Source: Motacilla alba alba
Taxonomy: Eukaryota > Chordata > Aves > Passeriformes > Motacillidae
Reading direction: 5' to 3'
Length of the DNA stretch: 64,000 nt
Assembly (NCBI RefSeq): GCF_015832195.1
Contig: NC_052028.1
Location: 10,273,501 to 10,337,500 of the forward strand
This document shows, piece by piece, positions 38,190-49,882 of the stretch. Below the pieces are notes generated by a model that worked only from the letters and a program-made list of their open reading frames with translations, made no database searches and was not told where the DNA came from. Made by a program: the position numbers and the translations under genes. The stretch's first letter is position 1, and each line of letters begins with the position of its first letter.

Positions 38190-38615
38190 TGTGAGTTTTT
38201 ATATTGTGGCTGAGGCTCTGTAGTAAATGCAGGGCAACCCTGACGAAGGGGAGAGAGACAAGGTGGACTCCACTGATATCAGAAGGCTAATTAATTACTT
38301 TATTCTACTATATTATTCTATACTATATTACACTACATCTAAAATGAATCTGCACAAACACTAAACTCTACTCAACTGAACAGAATCTCATGACTGTCAG
38401 CTGACAGTCCCAAACACACACACGGATTCAATTGGTCAATGAATTAAAACACTCACTCCAGAATCCAATTGCCAATTCCCTTCAGGTAAACAATCTGCTC
38501 TAATGCATTCCATTTGTACACAAACACGGGTGCAGCAAATGAGATAAGAATTGTTTTTTCTCTCTCTGAGGTTCCTCACTGCGATTCCTAGGAAATAGCC
38601 TTGGGAAGTTGTGCC
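38190..38615 (-). mobile_element. LTR of a passerine-type endogenous retrovirus
   Basis: Reading the minus strand, an AATAAA-bearing A/T stretch ('tagaataaagtaattaatta', about 38,289-38,308) is followed by a conserved word equivalent to 'ggagtccacctt' and then 'gggttgccctgc'. On the + strand, 'tgactgtcagctgacagtcc' and 'attcaattggtcaatgaatt' are further marks of this LTR family. No viral coding sequence is attached, so it is a solo or partial LTR. Ends are approximate and the family name is not assigned. Confidence 0.6.
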
Positions 38616-41600
38616 TTGCTTTTCTCTGTGAAGAGAAGTGCGGTGACAAGGCTCTGCTTCAGCAGGCACCCTGTGGGAGGGGGAATAACACCCTGCAGCA
38701 GTGTGCAGGGAAAGGCAGAGCTGGGATGGGATTCGTGCCCTCCCCAGCACAGGCGGGCTGTGCAGGAGGAGCCGATGGATGCTCCGGGCGCAAGGCTGCG
38801 GGGAGGCACCGGGGCTCGATGGCTCGGAGCTGTGCCCAGCCCAGCCCTGCCCCAGGGCACAGCTGCTCAGCTGCTCAGCTCTAACTCCGAGCTCCTAGGG
38901 AGCAGGAATCCTGGAAACTGTGACACTGTGGGCGTTCCCTCACGGCTTTCAGGAAGGGGTTTTGAATAGCTTTGTTACAGCATCCTAACTGCAGGGACAG
39001 CATTCACAGGTTCTTGAAACAGCATCCTTCCATGGCACTGAACGGTCCATAGGGTTCACGTAAGGGACCCTCAGCTTCCACAAGCACAGCCGCTGGGATG
39101 TGCCTGTGCCATGGGAATGCCAAAGATACGGCACAGAGCAGCAGGCACAGGCTGCCCAGAGACTGCCCACATGCTGCTGCCTGTATTCACACCTGCACAT
39201 CCTCTGCCATGGGCACAGAGCCTTCATCCCAGGGCTGCAGGCTTCACACGTCAGGCAGCCTGGAGTCAAAATCCATTACATCTCTGTAATGCTCTGGCGT
39301 GCAATGAAACGGGGCAGGGTTGGGGTTTTTTATAGAGAAGAAAGGAAGGAAATTAGCAGGATTTCTGTTTGACACGAATATACTTTAACAAGTATGGAGC
39401 CTCATGACATCAAGTGGAAGCTTAGCGTCTCTTAAAATAAGCCCGAAGCGTCTTTTAATGTCGGTGCTTAAAAGGGGATTTAGTCACTTGGTTCTAGGAA
39501 CTCCAGTTTGACTTAAGTGTCCAATATCTGTCGGCAGTTCAGCTGTTATCCAAATAAGGGGAGGGAAAGCCAGGATTTTCCAGCCCTGAGAAACAGCTGT
39601 GCTCAGAAGAGGCATGCAACACGAGGGATAAAATTAATTCCCCCTCAGCCCTGGTGTGTGAGCCCTCCCAGCCGCTGGATGAGCCCGGGTGTGTGAGCCC
39701 TCCCAGCGGGTCCCTCTCGCTAGGCGGCCCCCGAGCCCTGCCAGGGACCTGCTCTGCCCCAGGCACTTCCAGGCAGCCAAAAGGAGATGTGAATGGACAG
39801 ATACCGAGGCCCCATCTCTTCACACTGCTCTTGGAGTGGGACTGTGAGCACCCTGAGTATGTGCACACCTGCCCCACATGCAATGCAACACCTCGTGAGC
39901 CGCACGCTGGGTGTGTTTGTTCACCATCTCATCGGGGACGTGCCTCCAGTAGTTCCAAAACTAAGCTTTCCACTGTACTCTTTCCTGTATTAAGGCTGCT
40001 GTTGTTCAAATGTCATTCTGAGTACTGATGCTCACTGAATGCTTTGCATCGCTTGCTCTGTAAAATGGACAAACCCAACCTAAACTTAGCAGTGGCTTTG
40101 AAGCATGAAACACAGGACACTCATTCCAGCTGCCGTGCTGGTCTCCATGCTTGACAGTCCTTGCTAATTCCAGAGGGAGCCAGTCCTTGGAAGCCAGCAC
40201 ACCTTTCTGCCCTTCCCAAACGTGCATGGAAGTGTCCACAGGAGTGCCAGACACAACTTTTGAGATGCAAATCTCCAACCTGCTCGTAGGAGGCATTAAA
40301 AGCTGAGTTCACAGAAAATGAGCCTCTGAAACTGTGCTTTTCAGTGCTACCTGCTCTGAAAATATGCCAAAAATAAATGAGGTCTTTGAAACATACTCAG
40401 CTGCATTTCTACAATTTAGAAAGACTCTCAGCAAGCTTCACATCCAACCAGGATTCTGCAGTTTCTGTGAATACCTTATCAATGGCTACAATAACCTCTT
40501 TCAGCTATTTTATTCTTCTCAGAATATCCCAGCTGACACAAACCTGCCCCACTCCCCACCTGAAGAGCAGTGATTTTAAGACATTATTCCACAAATCACA
40601 ATAGTCTCTGCAGTCCAACTCATCTTCTCAGGATTCTTGGAGCGTAGAAAGAGAAGCAAATAAAATTACTCTTTTCTCACTTTTCCCAGAAGTCTCATTA
40701 TTCACACCACAGGAGCAACAGAGAAGCCACTTTATGATCACACATTCACACCACTGGGGAACTCACAACTAGAGAGCTCACTACTAAGTGGTGACAATTT
40801 CCCTGTTTAGCCATATGGCACAGAAGAAATACAGCTCCAGACAGAGCTTTCTGCAGCCCATTGCCACTGGGAAAGCCTCGTTCCTTGCAGACCTATTCAT
40901 ATCTCTGTCAAGCCCCACAGACTAGTGCCACAAGATACCCAAGTGTCTGGCACACCCTCCCAAAGCTTGAACATCTCTGTAAGAATGAGTAGCACCATCA
41001 GGTACGTGCAGATGGTTTGCAAAATGCATCATTTCCAAAGTGATTGGAAGTTGTTATCCTGTGTATCTATTCAAGGCTGCTTTTTAAATAAAAGACAAGC
41101 TGGTACATCAGTGTGATGCTGCAGTCTAGCTCTGCCTCACTCCTAAGTGTAAATTTTTAAATGTACTCCTCCCCTCTACACACACTCTTTGCAATGCAGT
41201 GTATTTCAGATCCAGCAGATGCTCTTCTTGTTCCTAAAACAGATTTAATGTGTTTTCCATTATCTAAATACCTGGCAAAAGGGCTCTGTGCAGATTTAAT
41301 ACTTTCCTAGCCCCGTGTTAAATTTGTCCCAGTGTTGCCCATAGCATAATTCTGCAGCCATGTCAGCTATTCAGGTAATGCCAGGGTGTCGTCACTAAGG
41401 TTTGTGTCAACAGCATGATCTGGATGTACCTTGTAATCATTCTGGTGTTGGGTTGCAAAGGTCCTTGGACTCTTCATTTGGCTGAGTCTAATTCTGTCCA
41501 CTTCACAAAGATCTAGAGTTACACTAAGTAAAGGTTGACATTTACATGAGACACCAGGACTGCTGGAATGACTCACCAAGGTAAAACCTTGGCTAGATAT

Positions 41601-41641
41601 TCTTTCAAGGGCGTAAATTGTGGGGTGATGACTTTTCACAG
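38616..41641. other. intergenic, no gene seen
   Basis: A GC-rich patch at 38,690-38,890 gives overlapping frames without motifs. A 19-base word, 'gtgtgtgagccctcccagc', occurs twice (about 39,653 and 39,691). Confidence 0.45.
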
Positions 41642-41845
41642 ACTCGTAACACCACAGAATGGTTTGGGTTGGAAAGGGTTTTAAAGACCAACTCCCTTGC
41701 CATGGGCAGGGACACCTTCCACTATCTCAGGCTGCCCCAAGCTTCATCCAGCCTGGCCTTGGACACTTCCAGGGATGGAGCAGCCAAAGCTTCTCTGGGC
41801 ACCCTGTGGCAGCACCTCACCATCCTCACAGGGAGCAAGGTCTGC
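41642..41845 (-). mobile_element. CR1 LINE 3' end, inverted
   Basis: Starts with the inverted CR1 tail ('cacagaatggtttgggttgg') and continues through the usual words for 'ccatgggcagggacaccttc', 'tccagcctggccttggacac' and 'ttctctgggcaccctgtg'. About 200 bases of 3' UTR remain and no coding. Confidence 0.88.
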
Positions 41846-44800
41846 TAACCTGCTGTAGAAAACCTCTCTGCTTAGCAAGGCAAACAGGCAGAGGGGAAGG
41901 TCCCACACAGAGCTCCTCAGGATGTGGGATCAGGGTCTCAGAAGTCTGAGAACTGACAGCTACAGAAGCCAGGAGCATCACTCATAAGGAAGAGGAGATG
42001 GGCCAGAGAGAAAACAGATGCCTCAGAGTGACCTTCCAGTGTTCTCTTGAAAGCTGAATGATCTCCTCTCATTTTTACTGCTGAGTTGGAGAGCCACACA
42101 CACAGAACAGCTTTGGCATCCTACAGAAACCCACGATTTCAACCACGTGAAACCAATTAGTAGTGGCAGAGCTTGTCAGCATTGCAGCCAGTGCCCAAAT
42201 GCTCTCAGGACATTTACTCTCCCAAATACACTCTGCCCTTTAAAGCAGCACCAGCCATCATGTTCAGCAGGCTTGAAAGTCACCTGGTTTACTAAATATC
42301 CTCAGCTCTAAGGTCACTAGGTATCAATCAAAACCAGAGAATTCAGACTACAGCAGTGACTGTCCCAGCACTGAAGCTCATAAGCCTTTTGTCTGTTCCC
42401 ATGAACTCTCCTTTACCTAAATCTAGTATTAACAGCGAGAGCATCCAACACACTCACGGGAAGCAAACTGTGAAACAGAGGGACCACACAAGAGGAGGTG
42501 AGAACAGAGCATCTAACATGAGCCACACGTGTGAAGGATGAGTTTATCTACAAACAGAGGTGCTGCCAGCAACGTGGATTTCGAGGATAGCTTCTGCTTT
42601 TTAGTACACACCTACAGCAGCCAAGAACAAGCAGAATTCCCAGTGATGGGGTCTTCACTTAGTTGAACTGACAGGATCTGCTCTGATCAGAGGTTGACCC
42701 AGCCTTTCTCAAGCACTGGCAGCTGCAGCAGCCCACGTAGAGCTGCCTGTACTTACTGTGGGAACACTGACTGCCTGGTGTGTCACAGGGCATCAGGCCA
42801 GGCACACTTGCAGCCCTGACAGCCACCATCCCTTGGCCATGGTCTCTGCCACGTCAGGAGGTCTTAGCAGCAGTCATCGCATCGAGGAACTAATGCCACG
42901 CAACCGAGTAATGTCTTGAGCACAAATTCATAAGCTGCTGCTATTCCTGCTTGGTGCTAAAGTTCAGTGCCTCATTCATCATACTGGAAACTTGTCAGGA
43001 GCTGCTCTTATTCAGTTCAGTAGAGCAACCTCTCTCCAAGACCTTGCTCCTCACTCCAGACGCAGTGTGTGCAATTCTTCCTGCAGCTCCTCGCTGTGCT
43101 GTGGTCCTACACCACAGGCCCCTCTGACAGGAGAACCTCTGTGCCCTCTGTTTCTGTGCACCCTTGTGTGAGTCCAGACTGAGCATGGACTTGGAAACAG
43201 AGTGGAACATGAAGAGTGATGGCAGTTCTGAGGATAAAGAAGTCTCTTGTTGTGCAGAAAAAGGGGCAATGATCCTCCAATGCAGTTTTGTTAATGGTGT
43301 CTCAGGTGCATGGGACACTCTTTAAAGGAGATATGTCAGTCCAGGAACTCCTTTCACAATCTGAACATGTCTGACTTTTCATCACCCTTTTTCTTTGGAG
43401 GCAAAATAGAAAAATCCCAAGTCATCCAATATTCCAGATCCCAAAAACTGACTATACCAACTGTTACCTGATAGACTGGAAGGCAGCACTGCTCCCAGCA
43501 CCACGGGAGTCTGTGGTGGAGTCCGGCCAGGATTGGTTTGCAGTGGGAACCAGGGCAACTCAAAAACATTCCCAGGCCCTGCTCCCACATCCAAGGGTTT
43601 GGGATTATCCAGCAGCCCTTGCATCACAGCTCAGCCCTGCTGATGGCCTCATGCTATAACCTTGGACAGGAGCCATCCTTGAACTGCTTGAGAGACATTT
43701 ATAAATCAAGAGCAACAGCTAGAAATATGAAAGCCATGGGTGGTGCAAGTGCATGGGTAACTGTGCCTGGGCCCTCAGGGCTCAGTGACACTCTGCAGGT
43801 GTGAATGAGGCACACAGGGGATATGTTCTTATTTTAACCAAGCAAATCCCACTAGACTGCAAAATCTCCACTATGGTAATTGGGTGTCACTGTTATGGAG
43901 AGTTCTGGAAAGCAGAGGAGAAAGAGAACAGATCTCAAGTAAATTATTCGCACCAAAGAGCTGTGAAAGCCTCTGAGGAATTCAGACACGTACGTTGATT
44001 TTATTTGATAAGATGGGTTATTTCTAGCCTACTGACCTCTTGAAGGTAACTAAATCCAACTCTGCTGAGGCATCTCTGTCTCTCTACACCAGGTACCCAC
44101 CTGTAACTCCACCAGTATGGCTCCCAGACAGGGTGACAGTCAGCTAAAAGATCTCAAATTTGCATTACTCTGCATAATGTCTAACAAACACTGTAAATGC
44201 CAGACTCTATCATGTGACATTGACAAGGGTAAGATCCAAACCCTGAAGAAACACCCATGCTCTTCTGACTTAGAACACTGTCAGCGTGCCAGAAAACAGC
44301 TGCAACCTCAGAGAGAGGTCAGGTGCCAAACCATGACCTCTCACATCTGGCTCTTCACAGAGGCAAACACAAAGCAAAACTGCCCCTCAGGCAGGGGCTC
44401 GGGCAAGGAGCTCACAGGGGAGCACTGCAGTGGCCTTAGCACCTGAGCATTCAGCAGCAAACAGCTCTGCAAACATCTGCCTGCACCTTCAGGTGCTTCC
44501 TGCACGGCCACAGACACAGACAGGCCTTGGCTGTACGGGACAGCAGCTTCCAGACAGCAGCAAATCTGATGCCACAGGGGCCAAGAGAGGGTGGGAGCTG
44601 CCCTAATAGATGGGGAATGCAAATCCCAGGGCCTGCTTCTGCTCACGAGGATTGCATCACAGCAGAGAGCAGCAGGGGACCTCCATGGCTCCTGCAGCCA
44701 GCAGAAGGTCAGTTCAGCATGTCCATGTCGTCTCCTGGCTGGCAAACCAGGCTCCATTCCTTTCCCCTAGCTGCAGACAGGCACAGGAGCACTGTCACCA

Positions 44801-44902
44801 TGTGTCACATGTGCTGCTGTCCCTCACCAGGCCACAGCTCTAGGACTCACTGCAGAAGCAGAGTGTGTGACAGCAGCACTGCTGCTGTTCCTGCAGGGCG
44901 TT
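41846..44902. other. intergenic, no gene seen
   Basis: Unique sequence with chance frames on both strands. No gene supported. Confidence 0.45.
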
Positions 44903-44983
44903 GCATTAGATTTTGCATTTTCTTGTTCCATCAGAAGGTATTTCTAGGCTGGAATATTGGTTCATTTACAATTCAAAAAAGCT
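44903..44983 (+). repeat. 81-bp direct repeat, copy 1
   Basis: Starts at 'gcattagattttgcattttc' and matches 47,041-47,121 over 81 bases with a single difference (T here, C there, in 'ttctagg'/'ttccagg'). The copies are 2.1 kb apart in the same orientation, on either side of the first MYOT upstream exon. A further short echo ('acaattcaaaaaa') follows copy 1. Confidence 0.95.
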
Positions 44984-45540
44984 GGCTACAATTCAAAAAA
45001 TCTTGGTCAAGGCTGGCCTTTGTCCTGGTGCTGGTGGCCCCAGGGAAGTAGGGTTGGCATCCTGTGGCACACCAGCAAGAACAATCCCTCTTGCTATAGC
45101 AAAAGAGAAGCAAAGATGAACCTGTAAACCTTTAATTACCATGATGATTAAGATCTCAATAACTACTTCTTCTGTGTCAACCCAGCATGCTACAGTCTTT
45201 GTGCAGAGGAACCTAGCAGCTGGTTTATGAGGTTCCATTTTCACTCTCCCTAAAGTAACAAGGGTTTTTTAGACTTTCCCATCCCAATACAGGAAAACCC
45301 TAGTGCCAGCATGAAGCCAGGTTTCACACGTGTCTTTTCTAGAGGTTTGTATCAATGATCTTGTTGAAGTGTCTCCGTGTTCTGGAGATGACCTGAGCCT
45401 ACTCTCAAATACTCGGGACACTTCTATTTCCTCTGTGTGACCCCAGCCAGCCCCTGTTCAGTTCATAAAACAGTCATTGCTGTGTTGTAAGGAAAAGGAG
45501 ACAGCTCTAAACACACACTGCTTTATGTTTGTCTCTGCAG

Positions 45541-45614
45541 GTTCTTAGGGTAAATCCGAAGGCTAAGCCTCCTTGCAAGTCTCAGCATCCTGTTGGGGCC
45601 AGAGGAATGTCACA
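45541..45614 (+). other. candidate 5' UTR exon of long MYOT
   Basis: Flanked by an acceptor ('ttgtctctgcag' ending at 45,540) and a perfect donor, CACA|GTAAGT, at 45,614/45,615. It lies 1.3 kb before the first coding exon of the long form. In the phase needed to join that exon it contains a stop (TCT TAG), so it can only be non-coding leader. Chance occurrence is possible. Confidence 0.25.
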
Positions 45615-46859
45615 GTAAGTGATCCAAATCTTATTGGATCAAGTATACTCAGCCTCCTAAAGCCTCTGTCTCCATTCTTCCCTGATTTTTTTGCCCCACA
45701 CACCGGGTAAAAGCAGAGAGCCACCAGTGTTTTTCTGTCCATTGGTTCCTCAGCCAGTGCAGTCTCTCACAACCATTCCGTTGACCAGAGTTACACCACT
45801 TTAATTCAGCCTTGTCTACTGACACTCAAAGAGCATGTTACATGTTTTAAATTATTATTTACAGCATCCTAGAAATATTTTGCAAGGATCAGCTCAGGCT
45901 CATCTTCAGCAAGAGTCTAAGAGGCAAGGGTCAGCATGAATATCAAGGTCTGGACCCTAAGCTCTGGAAAAGGGCTTTCTGGCCTGGAACATTTCCCAGT
46001 CAGAATTGCCAGGAACTGATGGAGAGGTGACAGGGCTGGAAATGCTCAAGGGACTGCCACAGTTATGCTTCAAAGATTCACTCCAGAACAGAGAGCTTAG
46101 AGCACATATGTGGCCAAGAGCTGGGAAAGTCAGATCACCTAGAGACAGATTCACATCTTAACCCAGGCTGGGAGGGAAAGAGATGAAAACATGGGTTATT
46201 TCAAAGATGAGGTTATAAAAAAAGGCCAGTGTCACAGCAAAACAAACCCAAGCACTTCAGTTGCACATTTATATGCAAGACACATGGTTCCAAAGCTAAA
46301 TGAGACAGAGATGAGTGCACATCAACACTCCACTGTGGAACAAGGACATATCTGGCACTGCAAATATTTGATCATCTCAAAACTGCCTTTCTTGCTTAAC
46401 CAGAGGCCTTACTGGCACTTCTGTGACAGCTGAGCTTTAACAGAGGATGTCAGGACAGTAGAAAAATCCTGCTCATTTCTCTGTGTTCAGCCTCACTGTA
46501 GCAACCACAGACACAGCACTAGCCAGGGAGTGCCAGACCTGGGACCAGCTAAACCAGGTCAGGATCTCTGTAGAAGGGGACAGCTCTGGCAGCAGCACTG
46601 ATCTTTACACAGAGGCTGCAAGATGTGGGCAATTAATGGGCTTAAAGCTCTGAGCAACATTTACTGGTTATCAGCTCCTCTTCCCACTCACTTGGTGTCT
46701 GCAGGCCAGGGAGTTGTTTCCTCTAGAAGCACCTGAGTGGAGGAGACTCTCCATGGGGTATTTCCTAGCCCAGAACAGGAACAACAGATAAAACATTCTG
46801 AATCTTCTTCTCCTTCAAAGGAAAGGGCCAGCAACACAGCCAGGTTTCTTCATGTGAAA

Positions 46860-46916
46860 CATTCAATCTATAAAATTCAATTCAATCTGTAAAATTATAT
46901 TCAATCTGTAAAAATC
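46860..46916 (+). repeat. short tandem repeat before the first long-MYOT exon
   Basis: The words ATTCAATCTATAAA, ATTCAATCTGTAAA and ATTCAATCTGTAAAA follow one another in about 57 bases. They cover the likely branch-point region of the acceptor at 46,934-46,935. Confidence 0.7.
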
Positions 46917-46935
46917 TCTTTTCTTTGCCATCTAG

Positions 46936-46998
46936 ATGCAGAGTCCCTCGCTGAGCCTGTCTGGGTCTGCCTATGGAACCACACCTGTGTTTACAAAG
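46936..46998 (+). CDS. MYOT: long-form myotilin, upstream exon 1 (start of extra Ig domain)
   Basis: Encodes 21 residues, MQSPSLSLSGSAYGTTPVFTK, ending in the PVFTK-like lead-in that opens palladin-family Ig domains. It has phase 0 at its end and a donor AAG|GTAAAA. The ATG follows an AG directly ('tttgccatctag'). Either the exon begins exactly at the ATG, or the ATG is the initiator in a leader exon that extends upstream; an in-frame TAG sits just before it. I chose this start because no upstream exon in the required phase could be defended. The product is a Z-disc and actin-associated protein if joined to the downstream MYOT exons. Confidence 0.6.
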
Positions 46999-47040
46999 GT
47001 AAAAAGCACAAGAACAACACAGCCTGTCCTGCAACTACCA

Positions 47041-47121
47041 GCATTAGATTTTGCATTTTCTTGTTCCATCAGAAGGTATTTCCAGGCTGGAATATTGGTT
47101 CATTTACAATTCAAAAAAGCT
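47041..47121 (+). repeat. 81-bp direct repeat, copy 2
   Basis: Second copy of the repeat at 44,903-44,983, one mismatch. It begins 42 bases after the donor of upstream exon 1, inside the intron. Confidence 0.95.
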
Positions 47122-47530
47122 AACATACTTTGTTAGTGATGCTATCAAACTAACATCTTAATTGGTAAACGATCCAGACAGAACCACTTACAGGAATTCA
47201 TCTCATTTACTTCCTGCAAAGGAGGCTGAAGTGGAAGCCTCACATTGTAACCACCCTTATTATGTTGCATCCAGGGGAATAGGAGTTTTTCCTGCATTTG
47301 TATCTTTATTTAAATGCACAAGCAAGGCTTTAATGAGCGTTGGTGTTCTGGTGAAAAATTTCCACTCACAACCCACTGCAAATGCATTTAGAATTCAGAC
47401 AGCTATCGTAGGTGAAATGAAAATACAGGTGAGACCATCTTCCTCCCTGAAGTGTGTATAATTTCCTAATAAATGCTTCAATGGGGAAATACTTATATCA
47501 GGCATTTAACACAAATATTTTCTCCTCCAG

Positions 47531-47672
47531 GGTCTACAAAACATAAGAGCCACCAAGGGTCAGCTGGTGGTGTTTGAGTGTCGTGTTCACTCCACTCCCA
47601 CCCTGCAGGTTCACTGGTACAGGGAATACGATCAGATCCTGGATTCTGCCGACTTCCGAACCCTGAGGAAAA
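47531..47672 (+). CDS. MYOT: long-form myotilin, upstream exon 2 (Ig strands A to D)
   Basis: Acceptor 'tctcctccag' and donor AAAA|GTAGGT; enters in phase 0 and leaves in phase 1. It encodes residues 22-68 of the predicted long form: GLQNIRATKGQLVVFECRV, then the C-strand HWYRE and a DSADFRTLRK ending. C38 is the B-strand cysteine and W50 the core tryptophan of an I-set immunoglobulin domain. Palladin and myopalladin have a very similar N-terminal Ig (GQLVxFECRV, W(Y/F)RE, DSPDFR), so this is a palladin-family Ig and not a random Ig. The MYOT assignment rests on frame continuity with the exons downstream; a separate PALLD/MYPN-like fragment is the alternative. Confidence 0.78.
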
Positions 47673-48294
47673 GTAGGTGCTGCTGCAGCTGCTTGGGGCA
47701 CAGATATCTTACTGGGACAGGGACAAGACAGCAATGAGAACTGCTATAAAACCCAGGAGATGGTTCATAGAAGCAGAGTTAAGTTTACGGTATCAGATGA
47801 CCCCAAGTCACAGGCTGCTGCACAGCCTGCACTTCCTCTGGCAGTGCCTGAGTGGGTCAGGCACAGCAGGGGCAGATTCCAGGCTGTTAGTCATTAATGA
47901 CAGCCCTGCTGAGCCATGGAGGCATTGCTGCCTTGTACTAGAACTGCTGATGAACTCGGGAGGGAAAAAGCATAACCTCATTTCAAACAATTTCTTATAC
48001 TGCCAGGCATGAGGTCAGAGCTCCAGAGGGCCAAACCCACAGCAACCAACTCCAAAGTCAGTAGAGCTCCTTGTGCATCACCTCAGTGGAGAGGTGTTTG
48101 TACCACCAGGTTCCCCTGCCACATCTGAGCCTTCCCTGTCCACATGCCATTCTTTATGATGGACAGAAAGGAGATGGTTCCCTTGTAACCAGGGTGACAG
48201 CTGAGGTGGGGAAGGGAGTGAGGGATGAAGGGTTTGGGTTTTTTCCATTCTGACATTATAATAATTTAAATTTGTTCTCTTTTATCTTGAGCAG

Positions 48295-48318
48295 AGGCTT
48301 GCTCATCAGCAGTTCCTG
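48295..48318 (+). CDS. MYOT: long-form myotilin, 24-base micro-exon
   Basis: Acceptor 'atcttgagcag', donor CCTG|GTAAGT, phase 1 in and phase 1 out. It encodes residues 69-76 (KACSSAVP) in the loop between the two halves of the Ig domain. Palladin and myopalladin have a short insert (KKPRS..) at this point, and I believe a small exon there too, so the micro-exon fits the family. Without it the flanking exons still join in the same phase, so it could be skipped. Confidence 0.65.
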
Positions 48319-48906
48319 GTAAGTACACTCTGCATTTTTTGTTAGACTCCTCACCACACTCAGTATTCCCCACCTCATCCAAAATAAAACAGCAATGTCC
48401 AAAGGTAGCCAGAAGACAATAGTCAGTCAGGCCAAGAGCTTTCAAGTTCTTAATTTTGCTGCAAGCACCCTGATTTTTTCCACAACACTTGGAAAAAGGT
48501 ATCAATCCTTTTACATTCAGCCAATGAAGAGTACCCTGTGCTAAGAGAAAGCTTATCTACCATTCTGACCTATAATATCTTAAATTTGTGCAAGAAAAGA
48601 CAGAATTTAGAAAAAAGAAAAAATGAAACAAAACACAAAACAAAACCACCAACAAACAAACAAAAACAACTAAACAAACAAAACACCCAGCACAAAAAAT
48701 ATGCTTTGTTTCATTAATGTCACAGGAAGAGTCTTCTTTAATCTTTGTCCTTCTAAACCACTTGACTTCCCATGCCCTCTACATCACTTTTTTGCACTTT
48801 ATTAGTGCCAATCCCCACCACTAAGTAAAGAGCAGTAAAGAGCAGTTCCTACAGGTTAACATTTGCTTCTTGTGCTACAACATCATGCCTGAATCTCCTA
48901 TTTCAG

Positions 48907-49026
48907 AGGAAGTCTGCACCCTGGTTATTACAGAAGCTTTCCCAGAAGACTCTGGAATATTTAAATGTGTTGCTGAAAATGAATTTGGGTCTGCAGCATC
49001 CAGTGCACATCTCTCTGTTTCCCCAG
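48907..49026 (+). CDS. MYOT: long-form myotilin, upstream exon 4 (Ig strands E to G)
   Basis: Acceptor 'gaatctcctatttcag', donor CCAG|GTAAGA, phase 1 in and out. It encodes residues 77-116, starting EEVCTLVITEAFPEDSG and continuing IFKCVAENEFG to LSVSP. The D91-x-G93-x-F-x-C97 motif is the F-strand signature, and C97 pairs with C38. The EE(I/V)CTLVI and FPEDSG words are almost diagnostic for the palladin, myopalladin and myotilin family. This is the strongest single piece of evidence for an additional Ig domain upstream of classical myotilin. Confidence 0.82.
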
Positions 49027-49623
49027 GTAAGAACATGGATTTCTGTGTTGAGCAACTAAACACAAAAGAATTTGCTGCTGCTCAGCATCAGGCAGAATCA
49101 CAGATATTTCCCATGCAGAAGCCAGACCCAAACAATTTTGTAGGCTCAAGAGAAGAGAAATGCCCAAAAAATGCAATCTGCTCGGGTACCTCTCAAAGCT
49201 AGATGCAGGTTGTTCTGTTGTTTGTGCTTTTGGTCCCTCTTCTTCCTGGCTCAAGGATGACAAGGTAGAGATGCTGTTCCCTCTCTCAGAGGAGTCTCAT
49301 CCCTGAGTTTCATCCCTCCAGGGATTCCAGCTTGGCCCAACACATCAGCCATGTCTATACCTTGTTTATGGTTCCAGCTGACCTGTTTGGCTCGTGCTGG
49401 AAGCCATCTGCAACCAGAACAGCACCTGGCAGGTACCCAGAGCTCAGCAGCCCTGCCAGCAGCCAGGTCTGGCTCATGCAGCTGCGCAGGTTTCAGTCTG
49501 TGCAGAGCAGAATGAGCCTCATCCTCCTGCTCAGGCACTCCAGTTTCCCATCCCATTACTGCAGTGCTGTACTGGTGAGCCACCTCTGCTCCCTACCTGA
49601 CGTGGGGACAACTCTACTTCCAG

Positions 49624-49882
49624 GAGCTAAAGAGCTGGAAAGCTTTGGAGGTGCTGCCCCCAGGCCAGCCGTGCAGGTCACCATGAAGAAACCCACCTTC
49701 CCCAGGAGCAGCCAAGCAGGAGCCAAGGAGCGTGGGGCAGCTGCTCTGCCATCCTACAGCCCAGAGAGCCCCGGGCTGGGCACCCGAGCTGCAGCCTCCA
49801 GCTTTGGCCAGAAGAGCTCCAAGAGCCAAGCTGAAGATTTCCATGGATCTTATGAGAACTCACCTCGGGCTTCACCTCTGCG
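49624..49882 (+). CDS. MYOT: long-form myotilin, linker exon
   Basis: Acceptor 'caactctacttccag', donor TGCG|GTAAGA; enters in phase 1 and leaves in phase 2. It encodes residues 117-202, a Ser/Pro/Lys-rich and probably disordered linker with basic patches (VTMKKPTFPRSS, QKSSKSQ), ending SPRASPL plus two bases of an Arg codon. Palladin and myopalladin also carry disordered Ser/Pro-rich sequence after this Ig. The phase-2 exit matches the next MYOT acceptor at 55,684 (CG + G gives Arg) across a 5.8-kb intron. Homology of the linker itself is not recognisable, so the call depends on frame, splice sites and position. Confidence 0.62.

Noticed and set aside
44341..45051. 138- and 174-codon frames on opposite strands
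   Set aside because: Mutually overlapping, no motif, and partly covered by the 81-base repeat.
47162..47428. Open frame ending in a CAG|GTGAGA donor between two long-MYOT exons
   Set aside because: It would interrupt the Ig domain between PVFTK and GLQNI, has no palladin-family similarity and lacks a good acceptor in phase.
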